The position numbers and the translations under genes are program-made. Shown here piece after piece: positions 51,163 to 60,468 of a stretch of 64,000 bases of DNA; the first letter of the stretch is position 1; each line of letters opens with the position of its first letter. The notes beneath the pieces were generated by a model. The model had not been told where the DNA came from and searched no databases. It saw nothing but the letters and a program-made list of their open reading frames with translations. This DNA comes from G963691835 sp963691835 (GTDB lineage Bacteria; Pseudomonadota; Alphaproteobacteria; Thalassobaculales; Thalassobaculaceae): the NCBI GenBank assembly GCA_963691835.1, contig OY829383.1, positions 4,464,001 to 4,528,000 of the forward strand. Direction: 5' to 3'.

Positions 51163-51818
51163 CGGGCGGGAGGCATTCAGAGGACAACGGAAAGCGCCCG
51201 CTTCAGGGACAGGCGACCATCGACGTCTACACAGCCCAGGCCGAAACCCTGCTTCCCGCCTACCAGGACCAGAAGGGAGAGGCGGATGCCCCTAACTGGT
51301 GGCGTTTCGTACCAACCGACGCGACAGACGCCGCCGATATCGGTGCGGGTTTTGGCTTCGACGCCCGCAGGCTGGCGGCCAGCGGACATCGGGTTGTGGC
51401 GGTGGAACCCTCGGAGGGCATGCGCCAAAGGGGACAGAGGCTCGATGCTGAGATGTCGAGCCCGGTTAGGTGGATCGACGACCGGTATCCAAACCTGGAC
51501 GTCTTAAGCGGTCTTGGCATTTCGTTTGGCGTGATCCTCTCGACCGCCGTGTGGATGCATTTGGCGCCTGATGAGCGGGTTGTGGCCATGCGCCGGATCT
51601 CCGCGCTGTTGAGGCCGGGCGGACGGTTTGTTCTGACGGTGCGCCACGGCCCCCCTCCGGAGGGCCGTCCCATGTTTTCCGTCCCCGCAGAGGAAGCCGA
51701 AGCGCTTGGAAGGCAGAACGGGTTGGATCTCCACTGGTCGGGCAGGGTCGAGGACCGTGCCAGGCGCGAGGGCGTTTGGTGGTTTCGGACAGTTCTGGAC
51801 AAGCCTGCCGCGTCCTAA
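51159..51818 (+). CDS. Class I SAM-dependent methyltransferase
   Basis: 219 residues. The SAM motif is DAADIGAGFGFDARRLAASGHRVVAVEPSEGM, and the late motif ISALLRPGGRFVLTVRHGP is typical of methyltransferase type 11/25 domains. The acceptor is unknown. Start ATG 51159 overlaps the LysE stop by 4 bp, so the two are coupled. Confidence 0.85.
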   Translation: MTGGRHSEDNGKRPLQGQATIDVYTAQAETLLPAYQDQKGEADAPNWWRFVPTDATDAADIGAGFGFDARRLAASGHRVVAVEPSEGMRQRGQRLDAEMSSPVRWIDDRYPNLDVLSGLGISFGVILSTAVWMHLAPDERVVAMRRISALLRPGGRFVLTVRHGPPPEGRPMFSVPAEEAEALGRQNGLDLHWSGRVEDRARREGVWWFRTVLDKPAAS

Positions 51819-51878
51819 CGGTTGGTTTTCGATCACTGGCAGATTGCATCCGGCACACCACCATGCCATCTCGGTTCC

Positions 51879-52886
51879 ATGGGTAACAAAACCGTCTTGT
51901 CGGTCGGACCGTCCAACACGATCACGGATGTGGCCGGAATCGCTGTCGGCAACGCCGAGGACCCGGTCGCACGAACCGGTGTCACGGTCGTGCTTCCGGA
52001 TGCGCCGGCACTGGCTGCCGTGGATGTGCGCGGTGGCGGGACCGGCAGCCGGGAGATCCCTCTGCTGTCCCCCGAAGCAACCATCGATCGCGTCGATGCG
52101 ATCGTCCTGTCCGGCGGTTCGGTCTTCGGTCTGGATGGCGCGGGGGCTGTGGTGAGTGCGCTGGCGGAACAGAACCGGGGCCTCGCGATCGGCGGCGCCG
52201 TTGTTCCCATCGTCCCGCAGGCCATCCTGTTCGATCTCGCCAACGGCGGCGATAAGAACTGGGGAGAGACGCCGCCTTATCCAGACCTCGCCCGGCAGGC
52301 ACTCTCGAACGCGGGTGCGCCCCTTAAACTCGGGACGGCGGGGGCCGGCTACGGCGCAAAGGCTCATGAGATGAAAGGCGGGCTCGGCAGCGCCTCCATT
52401 GTCGATCCCGTGCTGGGTATCACGGTCGGCGCCATCGTCGCCGTGAACTCGATTGGCTCGCCTCTCATTCCCGGAACCCGGGTTTTCCAATCCTGGTCGG
52501 TTGAGCGCGACCGGGAATTTGGTGGCCTTCGGCCTGACGGGATCACCCCCGACCTTGATCAGGACGGCCTTCGCGGCACCGGCCCCGGCGAGAACACAAC
52601 GATCGCCGTTGTCGCTACCGATGCCCGAATGACGAAGGCCGACGCCACCCGCTTTGCCATCATGGCCCAAGCGGGCCTCACCCGCGCGATCAGACCCGCG
52701 CATACCCCGTTGGACGGCGATATGGTCTTCGCCCTTTCAACCGGACGGATCGAGCTGGCCGATGACCCAAGGGCACTCGCACGGGCCGGCACGCTTGCGG
52801 CGGATGTATTGAGCCGGGCGGTCGCGCGCGGCGTATATGAAGCGACCGGCTTCCACGACCTGCCTGCCTGGCGGGATCTTGAATGA
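51879..52886 (+). CDS. P1 family peptidase (DmpA/BapA-like aminopeptidase)
   Basis: About 335 residues of the N-terminal-nucleophile family S58/P1 (L-aminopeptidase D-Ala-esterase DmpA, beta-peptidyl aminopeptidase BapA). Family features: SNTITDVAGIAVGNAEDPVA at the N-terminus, IVLSGGSVFGLDGAGAVVSAL, and the self-cleavage/nucleophile region GPGENTTIAVVATDARMTK, where the chain is expected to split before the nucleophile. The start at 51879 is chosen because homologues begin near this point. The stop overlaps the adenylate cyclase gene (ATGA). Confidence 0.88.
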   Translation: MGNKTVLSVGPSNTITDVAGIAVGNAEDPVARTGVTVVLPDAPALAAVDVRGGGTGSREIPLLSPEATIDRVDAIVLSGGSVFGLDGAGAVVSALAEQNRGLAIGGAVVPIVPQAILFDLANGGDKNWGETPPYPDLARQALSNAGAPLKLGTAGAGYGAKAHEMKGGLGSASIVDPVLGITVGAIVAVNSIGSPLIPGTRVFQSWSVERDREFGGLRPDGITPDLDQDGLRGTGPGENTTIAVVATDARMTKADATRFAIMAQAGLTRAIRPAHTPLDGDMVFALSTGRIELADDPRALARAGTLAADVLSRAVARGVYEATGFHDLPAWRDLE

Positions 52887-54721
52887 TGACGATGCCCCCA
52901 GAAAAAACCGACTCCGAAGAGCAACCCGGACGGCCTCGTCGGCGAACCGTCGGCATCACCGCCCTCCTCACTTTCGGAATTGGAGGCCTGGTCACGTTGG
53001 CGGTGACGGGTGTGGCCGTACTCGGATTTTGGGTGGCGTCGACGAACACTCGGACGCTGTTGGGTGACCGGGCCGAAGCCGCGATCGACGCCATCGAATT
53101 CTCGATCGATACATACCTCCAGCCCGTCGACCGGATGGCGGCACTCGTCGCCGAGATGGTCACCGTCTCCATTGAGGACGGCACCCCAATCAATACCAAC
53201 GAAATCCTGGCGATGAACCGGTTGGTGCCGAACATCCGCGGCGTCGGAATCTTCTACCGCGATGGCCGTCAGGTCCTCATTGGACGCGCCGAAGGTGCCA
53301 TTCGCGGGCAATGGGACGAGGACGACGGGATCCATTTCGGATTCGAGCACTTCGACAAAAAGCCCCTTCCCCGATGGATCGACCCCATTCACAGCGACGT
53401 TGTCGACGACACGCTGATCATCGCCCAGCATCCGATCATCATTGATGGCCGGGTGGAAGCCTTTGCGGCGAGCGTTGTGAAGACCAGCGCCCTATACGGC
53501 TTTCTGAACACGCAAGGCCTCCCCGAAGCGGTGGGGTTCATCCTTGTTGAAGACCGCGTCATCGCCCATCCAAAGCTCGCCCAGGACGCCTTTCGGGACC
53601 AACTCTCGGACGAAACCCCGATGCTCCGACCCGCCGACCTTGGGGATCGGGCGCTACAGGAGTATGTGAACGGTATCGGCGACGAAGCCTGGATCGCCGT
53701 GGATGTCGGCGACCTGGACCTACAGGACTTCGAGTTCGGGGACAGCATCATCGTTGTGTTCACCCGGACCATCTATCGCTACGGGGAGCGACCGTGGATC
53801 ATCGGCGCCTATCTCGACCCGGACGATTCTGAAGCCGGGACAACCGTCACCCGTCTGTCGGCAGGCCTCATCACAGCCTCGGTCCTCGTCGCACTGACGG
53901 TCATCCCTCTCATCCTGCTGGCGCGGCGCATGCGACGCCCGATCCTTGATCTCGCGACGGCGTCGACCGCGATCGCACAACTCGACATCGACAAGGTTCC
54001 GACCCTGACGAAGTCGGGCATTCAGGAACTTGACCGAGCCGCAGATGCCTTTGGCCGGATGACGAACGCGATGCGGTCCTTCGCGACCTACGTCCCCCGA
54101 ACACTCGTTCTCAATCTCTTGGAATCAGGCGAGACTGCCTCTACCAAGTCACAGACCCGGGCGGTCACCGTTCTCTTCACGGATATCGTCGGCTTCACGA
54201 CGCTGTCGGAGGCGAAAAGTGCCGCAGACACGGCCGAGTTGCTGAACCATCACTTCCAGCTGCTGAACGCGTGCATCGAGGCGGAAAACGGAACGGTCGA
54301 CAAATATATCGGCGACAGTGTGATGGCCTTCTGGGGCGCCCCGCTTGATCAACCGGACCATGCCGCCCGCGCAACCCGGGCTGCCAAGGCAATCGTTCAG
54401 GCGATCCATCAGGACAACGAGCGGCGAAAGGCGAACGGAGAGCTGCCGATCCGGCTCCGCGTCGGCCTTCACAGCGGCGAGGTTTTGGCGGGCGACATCG
54501 GCTCCCCCGGCCGTATCAACTACACCGTCGTCGGCGAGACCGTGAATACGGCAAACCGCCTGGAACAGCTTGGCAAGGAAGTCGACCCGGATGCGGAGGT
54601 GGTCATTCTTGCCAGCCGGTCCGTGGTTGAGGCGGCAGATCCTGCCGCGTCGTTCGAGCCGCAGGGAGAGAGAAACCTGCGCGGGTTATCGACGGTTTTC
54701 GACGTCTATAAACTCGGATAG
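52883..54721 (+). CDS. Membrane adenylate cyclase (class III) with extracytoplasmic sensor
   Basis: 612 residues. TM1 is about 22-52, an extracytoplasmic PDC-like sensor runs to about 325 (VGIFYRDGRQVLIGRAEG, FAASVVKTSALYGFL), TM2 near 331-353, then HAMP and a CHD domain. The cyclase core has both metal aspartates (VLFTDIVGFTTLSEA; YIGDSVMAFWGAP), the adenine-selecting lysine in TVDKYIGD, and threonine in GETVNTANRLE at the second selector position. It is therefore likely an active adenylate cyclase, unlike the cyclase at 10705-12564. It is coupled to the P1 peptidase gene by a 4-bp overlap. Confidence 0.9.
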   Translation: MMTMPPEKTDSEEQPGRPRRRTVGITALLTFGIGGLVTLAVTGVAVLGFWVASTNTRTLLGDRAEAAIDAIEFSIDTYLQPVDRMAALVAEMVTVSIEDGTPINTNEILAMNRLVPNIRGVGIFYRDGRQVLIGRAEGAIRGQWDEDDGIHFGFEHFDKKPLPRWIDPIHSDVVDDTLIIAQHPIIIDGRVEAFAASVVKTSALYGFLNTQGLPEAVGFILVEDRVIAHPKLAQDAFRDQLSDETPMLRPADLGDRALQEYVNGIGDEAWIAVDVGDLDLQDFEFGDSIIVVFTRTIYRYGERPWIIGAYLDPDDSEAGTTVTRLSAGLITASVLVALTVIPLILLARRMRRPILDLATASTAIAQLDIDKVPTLTKSGIQELDRAADAFGRMTNAMRSFATYVPRTLVLNLLESGETASTKSQTRAVTVLFTDIVGFTTLSEAKSAADTAELLNHHFQLLNACIEAENGTVDKYIGDSVMAFWGAPLDQPDHAARATRAAKAIVQAIHQDNERRKANGELPIRLRVGLHSGEVLAGDIGSPGRINYTVVGETVNTANRLEQLGKEVDPDAEVVILASRSVVEAADPAASFEPQGERNLRGLSTVFDVYKLG

Positions 54722-54916
54722 ACCGCCCCCGGAAGTCCGAATCCGCAGAAAACCTTGCCGATCCGGCAGCGGTAAGCATCTGAGTCTTCAGTAGTTTCCA
54801 GTCGCATCTCACCATTCGGGTTGACCGTCCCGGCAGCGCTCGCGGCTGGCCCGACCATTGCGTTGCACATCCCAACGGCGGCCGTTCGCCGGGTTTGGTG
54901 GTGTTGGGAGTGTGAC

Positions 54917-56185
54917 ATGGGCCTTGAAACGTTGCCCCTCTCCGCGCGCGGTGACGCGCTTCGTGAAACCTCGCTGCTCAACAGCACCGTTCTCGACGCC
55001 CCGCTCTCAAAGGACAAGGAACCCCGGCGCAAACCCAGGAAACCCCTGTCGCCGATCCTCGACCAGATTATCCATGGCGGTCCGAGCTCGACCCTCAACG
55101 TCTCCCGGATTACACGGGCCATGCGCGGCGGCAAGCCGATGTTCGCGAACGGCGCCCTCAACCGCTGTATTCTTTTCAAGTATCCGAACTTCGAAATGGA
55201 GTTGGAGGACGGCACGAGCTTCGACTTTGGCAGCCAAGACTGCCAACTCTCGGGCGAGCGTCCGGTCGAGACCGCGATCTACATCCCCAATGACGAGGAA
55301 GCGCCTGAGGACGGCGGTTTTGCCATCTACATGCGCCAGAAGGGGGCGGAAGAACTCCTGACCCGCTGCCTTGGCGTCGCCGAGGAGATCAATCCCGTCG
55401 CGGTGGAGCACGATATCGAGATCCTGCATATGATCGACGATATCCCGAGCCTGGACCCTTTCCTTCTCAAGACGACGTGTGAACGGGACAAGATCCACAT
55501 CGACCCCGCCTATCTGGCGCTGGCACATGGTGAGGAAAAGGCCATCAAGCGGGTGATCGGCGACCGTGTCAGGCCAATCGTCAACAAGGCCCTTGGCGCG
55601 AACGCCGAAGAGCACCATGAAAACAGGCTGATCAAGGCAATCTGGGATCCCACGGTTCCCGACGCCAAGATCTTCATCGAGGCGTTGAAGATCGACGGTG
55701 GCGAAGTGGAACGCGTCTTCGGCGCCTGGAAGGGCGTTTCCTTCTATCAGAACCAGTTCAGTGAGATGCGTGGCCGGATCGCCATGCTGATGAAATGGTT
55801 CAAGTCGCCCCAGTCGATTCCGATCGATATTCAGCAGAACAAGCACTTCGCCGAACAGCAGGTCATGTACAAGCTCGCGGTGATCGACAAGCTCAAGAAC
55901 ATCATCCGGAAGGTTCAACAGATCCTTCAGGACCTGGATGATTGCTACATGGCCTTCGTCGACGACGGCGATCCCATGCCGCTCCGGACATTTCTGATCA
56001 CGTCACACACGCGCTACTGGATTCTGGGATTCTGCTGCAGCGCGCTGTCTCATTGCTGCAGCCTCTTCGACCGGCGGTTTGGGCGGCGCGGCCATGCGCG
56101 TCTCAACTTCGCGGAGATCAACGAGATGCTGACGCATATGGATGCGACGCTGCAGAGCAAGAACGACCTGGAATACTTGGCCTAA
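54917..56185 (+). CDS. Unrecognised protein, 422 residues
   Basis: I do not recognise a family. ATG at 54917 is supported by GGGAG 7 nt upstream; the frame stays open to 54821. The protein appears cytosolic: no signal peptide. The N-terminal half has basic (PRRKPRKPLSPILDQII) and mixed beta segments (FEMELEDGTSFDFGS); the C-terminal half is helical with charged coiled-coil-like stretches (YKLAVIDKLKNIIRKVQQILQDL). A cysteine cluster lies near residues 371-382 (ILGFCCSALSHCC). Coding bias matches its neighbours. It follows the cyclase gene by 195 bp and converges on the MBL-fold gene. Confidence 0.75.
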   Translation: MGLETLPLSARGDALRETSLLNSTVLDAPLSKDKEPRRKPRKPLSPILDQIIHGGPSSTLNVSRITRAMRGGKPMFANGALNRCILFKYPNFEMELEDGTSFDFGSQDCQLSGERPVETAIYIPNDEEAPEDGGFAIYMRQKGAEELLTRCLGVAEEINPVAVEHDIEILHMIDDIPSLDPFLLKTTCERDKIHIDPAYLALAHGEEKAIKRVIGDRVRPIVNKALGANAEEHHENRLIKAIWDPTVPDAKIFIEALKIDGGEVERVFGAWKGVSFYQNQFSEMRGRIAMLMKWFKSPQSIPIDIQQNKHFAEQQVMYKLAVIDKLKNIIRKVQQILQDLDDCYMAFVDDGDPMPLRTFLITSHTRYWILGFCCSALSHCCSLFDRRFGRRGHARLNFAEINEMLTHMDATLQSKNDLEYLA

Positions 56186-56203
56186 TCCGTTACCGGCGTG
56201 GCC

Positions 56204-56977
56204 TTAAAGCTCGACCACAAGGCCGTCATATCCAGGCTCTACCGTGGGCGGGCATGCCGCCAAGGTCTCGGCATAGTCGAGCGAGGCGTGCATGTGTGTC
56301 AGCACGGCGCGTTTCGGCTCCGCCTTCGTCACCCATTCCAAAGTCTGTTCGAGCGTTGAGTGAGCCGTCGCTTTCTCGCGTCGGAGGCAGTCCACGATCC
56401 ACAACTCAAGCCCCCGGAGGTCCGCCAACTCCGCATCGCTCAAGACCGCCACATCGGTCGAGTAGCCGAACCGCCCGTCAAAAACAAACCCAAGGCTTTC
56501 ACCGCTGACGCCGTGGTCCTGTCGCCGGACATCGATGGTGAAGGGGCCGATGGATACACGCCCCTCCCCGATCTCTTGCGCATCCAGCAACGGAACGTGA
56601 TGGGGCGCACTCTCGGGGACACGCTCGAACATGTAGTCAAACCGCCGCGACAAGGCGTCGAGGGTCGTCCGGTCCGAGTAACACGGGATCGTCCGCTTCT
56701 CGAACCAGTAGAGGGGGCGCAGATCGTCGATCCCGTTCGTATGGTCGGCGTGGGCGTGGGTGTAGAGAAGCGCGTCGATCCGGCTGATGCCCGCATCGTT
56801 CAACTGCTCCCTCAAGTCGGGGGACGTGTCGACAAGCAGGACAAACCCGTCCTTCTCCACCACGATGGAACAGCGGCGGCGGCGGTTGCGGGGGTTCGTC
56901 GGATCGCATGCTCCCCAATTGTTGCCCAGAAACGGAACTCCGACCGACGCGCCACATCCGAGCATCGTGACGCGCAT
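56204..56977 (-). CDS. MBL-fold metallohydrolase, PhnP-like
   Basis: 257 residues. The start MRVTMLGCGASVGVPFLGNNWGACDP with RRRRCSIVVEKDG is typical of PhnP-type phosphodiesterases. Metal ligands are in YTHAHADHTNGIDDL, the aspartate of FGYSTDVAVL and a histidine in AVLTHMHASLDY. PhnP acts on cyclic ribose phosphates; this branch, downstream of tatD, is conserved in alphaproteobacteria. Its start overlaps the tatD stop by one base (TGATG). Confidence 0.9.
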   Translation of the reverse strand: MRVTMLGCGASVGVPFLGNNWGACDPTNPRNRRRRCSIVVEKDGFVLLVDTSPDLREQLNDAGISRIDALLYTHAHADHTNGIDDLRPLYWFEKRTIPCYSDRTTLDALSRRFDYMFERVPESAPHHVPLLDAQEIGEGRVSIGPFTIDVRRQDHGVSGESLGFVFDGRFGYSTDVAVLSDAELADLRGLELWIVDCLRREKATAHSTLEQTLEWVTKAEPKRAVLTHMHASLDYAETLAACPPTVEPGYDGLVVEL

Positions 56978-57789
56978 CAGCGGTCCTCCGGCGAGGCGAT
57001 GTTCCGGTCGACCTTGTGGAACAAGCGGAAGAAGTTATCCGTCGTCGCGGACGCGCAGTCTTCGACAGACATGCCCTTCAGGTCCGCCAGCGCCGCGTGG
57101 GTATGGACAACATAAGCGGGCTCATTCCGTTTCCCGCGCTTGGGGATCGGCGCCAGAAACGGGGCATCCGTCTCAACGATGAGCCTGTCCATGGGGAGAG
57201 CCTGGACAATCTCCCGCAGCGCATCCGCCTTCTTGAAAGTGATGATGCCGGAAAGAGAAACGTAGAACCCGGCAGCAATGGCCCGCTCCGCCAGCTCACG
57301 GCCGGAACTGAAGCAGTGAAGAACACCCTTTACCGGGCCAGCGGCCGCCGCTTCTTCAATGAGTGCCGCCGTGTCGCCGTCCGCCTCACGGGTGTGGACC
57401 ACGACCGGAAGTCCCGTCTCCTGCCCGGCTGCGAGCTGGGTCCGGAAGCTCTGCGCCTGCTGGTCTCGCGGGCTCCGGTCATAGTGATAATCGAGGCCGG
57501 CTTCCCCGATCGCCACGACCTTCGGATGGGAGGCCGCTTTCACGTACCAATCGACAGGCAGGTCCGGCTCTTCCGAGGCCCGGTGCGGGTGGGTGCCGGT
57601 CCCCAGAAAGACCGACGTAAACCGCTCGGCGATCGCCAGGTTCTTCTCATGATCCCGGCTGCTCTGAGAGATGGTGACCATCCGGGCGACACCCGCCCTC
57701 TCGGCACGCGCGACGACCTCCTCGATCTCATCGGCGAAGGTGTCCACGTCCAGGTGACAGTGGCTATCGACGATCGTTGGAAGGGCCAT
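56977..57789 (-). CDS. tatD: TatD family hydrolase (metal-dependent nuclease)
   Basis: 270 residues. ATG at 57789 lies directly after the MetRS stop. Metal ligands follow the family: VDSHCHLD, the glutamate in VAIGEAGLDYHY, the histidines in VVVHTREAD and VLHCFSSG, and the aspartate in LIVETDAPFLAP. TatD enzymes are 3'-5' DNA exonucleases or related hydrolases. It is part of the run dac-tmk-holB-metG-tatD-MBL, a conserved alphaproteobacterial order. Confidence 0.93.
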   Translation of the reverse strand: MALPTIVDSHCHLDVDTFADEIEEVVARAERAGVARMVTISQSSRDHEKNLAIAERFTSVFLGTGTHPHRASEEPDLPVDWYVKAASHPKVVAIGEAGLDYHYDRSPRDQQAQSFRTQLAAGQETGLPVVVHTREADGDTAALIEEAAAAGPVKGVLHCFSSGRELAERAIAAGFYVSLSGIITFKKADALREIVQALPMDRLIVETDAPFLAPIPKRGKRNEPAYVVHTHAALADLKGMSVEDCASATTDNFFRLFHKVDRNIASPEDR

Positions 57790-57790
57790 C

Positions 57791-59326
57791 TCAGGCGTCC
57801 GCCGTTTCCTCGACATGGCGCGGGAAAACGGGGCTCGGCTTGGGCAAGGCGGTTCCCGCCACAAGCGCATGGGCGCGGTCCAACCTCTCAAAGCTCCTTG
57901 CGTCCGGTGCCACGGAAAGCTGGTCCAGCATCTTCGCCGCCGACTCCGGTACATAGGGCTGGGTGTGGATCGCCAGATGACGGATCGTCTCCGCCAGAAC
58001 CCACAGGACCGTCGCCATCCGGTCCGGGTCGGTCTTGCGCAGCGCCCAAGGAGCCATCTCGTCAACATACCGGTTGGCGGTACCCACCACGTCCCAGATC
58101 GCTTCGAGCGCGCGATGAAAGGCCTGGACCTTCATATGCTCCCGGACGGTCGGCAGAAGGTCGCCCGCCCGCTTCAGGATGGCCTCGTCCGCGTCGGTCA
58201 ATGGACCGGGTGTGGGAACCGCTGCCCCGCAGTTCTTGGCGATCATCGACAGAACCCGCTGCCCGAGATTGCCCAGATCATTCGCGAGATCCGTATTCTT
58301 CCGCCGGACCATCGCCGCATGCGAGAAGTCGCTGTCGTTGCCGAACGGCACCTCACGCAGCAGGAAGAAGCGCACGGGATCGAGGCCGTACTTATCCACC
58401 AGATCCTGCGGAACGATGAAGTTGCCCAATGACTTGGACATCTTCTGTCCCTCGTTCGTCCACCAGCCGTGCGCGAACACCCGACGTGGCGGCTCCAGCC
58501 CGGCGGCCATCAGGAACGCGGGCCAATAGACCGCATGGAAGCGGAGGATGTCCTTGCCGACGAAGTGCACGTCAGCGGGCCACATCTTTTTATACTCTTC
58601 GCTGTCCGTTTCCGGGAAACCGACCGCGGTCATGTAATTCGTCAGCGCGTCGAGCCAGACATAGAAGATGTGGGCGTCGTCGCCCGGAACCGGCACACCC
58701 CATTTGAAGCTCGTGCGTGAGACGGACAGGTCCCGCAAGCCGGACTTCACAAAGCTGACCACCTCATTCCGGCGCGCAGGCGGCAGGATGAAGTCCGGGT
58801 TGGCTTCATAGTGTGCGAGAAGCGGTTCCTGCCACTTGGACAGATCGAAGAAGTAGCTTGGCTCTTCGACCCACTCCACTTCGGCACCGGTTGGCGCCTT
58901 GCCGTCCACCAACTCCGTCTCGGTGTAGTACGCCTCGTCCCGGACCGAGTACCAGCCTGCATACTTGCCAATGTAGATGTGGCCGTTGTCGATCAGCCGC
59001 TGCCACAGCGCCTGACACGAGCGGATATGGCGGGGCTCGGTTGTCCGTATGAAATCATCGATCGAGAAGTTCATGACCCCGCAGAGATCACGGAAGTTCT
59101 GGGACACCGTGTCCGTGAAAGCCTTGGGATCGACGCCCGCGGCTTCGGCCGCCTTCTCCACCTTCTGGCCGTGCTCGTCGGTTCCGGTCAGGAACTTCAC
59201 CTCATAGCCGTCCAGCCGCATGAACCGGGCCAGCGCGTCGGCTGCCAACGTCGTGTAGGCGTGGCCGATATGGGGGCTGTCGTTCACATAGTAGATCGGC
59301 GTGGTCAGATAGTAGCGCGGGGCCAT
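57791..59326 (-). CDS. metG: Methionyl-tRNA synthetase
   Basis: 511 residues, class I synthetase charging tRNA-Met. It has the HIGH motif (YVNDSPHIGHAYTTLAAD) and the KMSKS loop (NEGQKMSKSLGNFI), with the anticodon-binding helical domain in the last third. It is of the shorter alphaproteobacterial type without the C-terminal dimerisation extension. It lies between holB and tatD on the same strand. Confidence 0.96.
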   Translation of the reverse strand: MAPRYYLTTPIYYVNDSPHIGHAYTTLAADALARFMRLDGYEVKFLTGTDEHGQKVEKAAEAAGVDPKAFTDTVSQNFRDLCGVMNFSIDDFIRTTEPRHIRSCQALWQRLIDNGHIYIGKYAGWYSVRDEAYYTETELVDGKAPTGAEVEWVEEPSYFFDLSKWQEPLLAHYEANPDFILPPARRNEVVSFVKSGLRDLSVSRTSFKWGVPVPGDDAHIFYVWLDALTNYMTAVGFPETDSEEYKKMWPADVHFVGKDILRFHAVYWPAFLMAAGLEPPRRVFAHGWWTNEGQKMSKSLGNFIVPQDLVDKYGLDPVRFFLLREVPFGNDSDFSHAAMVRRKNTDLANDLGNLGQRVLSMIAKNCGAAVPTPGPLTDADEAILKRAGDLLPTVREHMKVQAFHRALEAIWDVVGTANRYVDEMAPWALRKTDPDRMATVLWVLAETIRHLAIHTQPYVPESAAKMLDQLSVAPDARSFERLDRAHALVAGTALPKPSPVFPRHVEETADA

Positions 59327-59379
59327 CGGCTCTCTCTTTTGCTCGGGGCCTCTTCACCTACCGGGCGGGTGCGGAGGGA

Positions 59380-60468
59380 TCAAGCCGCCAATCGGCTAAA
59401 CAAGGTCAGCAGCACGTGTTTCTTGTCGAGATTGAGCCCGCCCGCCGCCGACAACAGACTTTTCGCATCGGTCAGTCTCTTATCGGCCTCAGCCAGCCCA
59501 TGCCGCCGGACGACCTGTTCGATCGCCCCGGACTCCGCCTCGAAAAGAGGCCGGCTCTCTCCTCTCGCTTCAAGCCTGATCGTCCGTTCCATCCACCAGG
59601 ACAGAAGCGCGGTCCCGAGCTCAAATGGATCTTCGCCTTCCTTCGGTGTTCTGGACCATTTGTCGGCAAGACCATGAACGGCTTTGATGTTGAGCGCACC
59701 GCCGGTGCCGAGAATGCCAAGCGCATCGCCAAGTAGCGTGAACCCATCCCCCGCGACCAAGTCGATCGCGCGGCCGGCCGATCCCTCGGACGCAGCAACG
59801 GCGAGGCGCAGAGCCCCGTCGTCGGCATCGGGCACCTGCATCCGGACCACGTCCGCTACTTCGTCATCGGACAACGGAGACAAACGGAGCGCGCGGCTGC
59901 GCGACCGGATGGTGGGCAAAAGCCGGCCGGGCGCGTGACCGACAAGCAGAATCAGCGCGTTCTTCGGTGGCTCCTCCAACAGCTTGAGAAGAGCGTTGGC
60001 CGCGTTCCGGTTCATCTCATCGGCGGAATCCACGATGACGACACGCCACCCGCCAAGCCCGGCATGGAGCCGCATGAAACCGCCGAGCGTTCGGACATCA
60101 TCAACGACGATCGCACCGCGAAGCTTCTTACGCTTCTCATCAAATCCCCGCTCGATCACCAGAAGATCGGGGTGTCCGCCGCTGGCGACCTGACGAAACA
60201 CCGGATCATCCGGGTCCATCTCCAGGGATGCGGAAACCGGCCCGCCGAACAGCCCGGCCTCCGCTTGCTCACCGCGAAGAACGTGCCGCGCAATCCTGAA
60301 GGCCAGGGTCGCCTTGCCGATCCCTCTCGGCCCCGATATCAGCCAGGCATGCGGCATCCGGCCCGACGTCCAAGCCTCCACCACCGCAGCCTCGGCTTCA
60401 GCATGGCCCACCATGCTATGGGCAGCACGAGGACCAGTCGGCTCCGTGTCGTCAGTGGCCACGATCAA
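59380..60468 (-). CDS. holB: DNA polymerase III subunit delta prime
   Basis: 362 residues of the clamp-loader AAA+ family. The start HSMVGHAEAEAAVVEAWTSGRMPHAWLISGPRGIGKATLAFRIA contains the Walker A region, and WRVVIVDSADEMNRNAANALLKLLEEPPKNALILLV is the sensor/SRC region typical of delta'. It loads the beta clamp onto DNA with DnaX and HolA. Start overlaps the tmk stop by 4 bp (ATGA). Confidence 0.93.
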   Translation of the reverse strand: MIVATDDTEPTGPRAAHSMVGHAEAEAAVVEAWTSGRMPHAWLISGPRGIGKATLAFRIARHVLRGEQAEAGLFGGPVSASLEMDPDDPVFRQVASGGHPDLLVIERGFDEKRKKLRGAIVVDDVRTLGGFMRLHAGLGGWRVVIVDSADEMNRNAANALLKLLEEPPKNALILLVGHAPGRLLPTIRSRSRALRLSPLSDDEVADVVRMQVPDADDGALRLAVAASEGSAGRAIDLVAGDGFTLLGDALGILGTGGALNIKAVHGLADKWSRTPKEGEDPFELGTALLSWWMERTIRLEARGESRPLFEAESGAIEQVVRRHGLAEADKRLTDAKSLLSAAGGLNLDKKHVLLTLFSRLAA

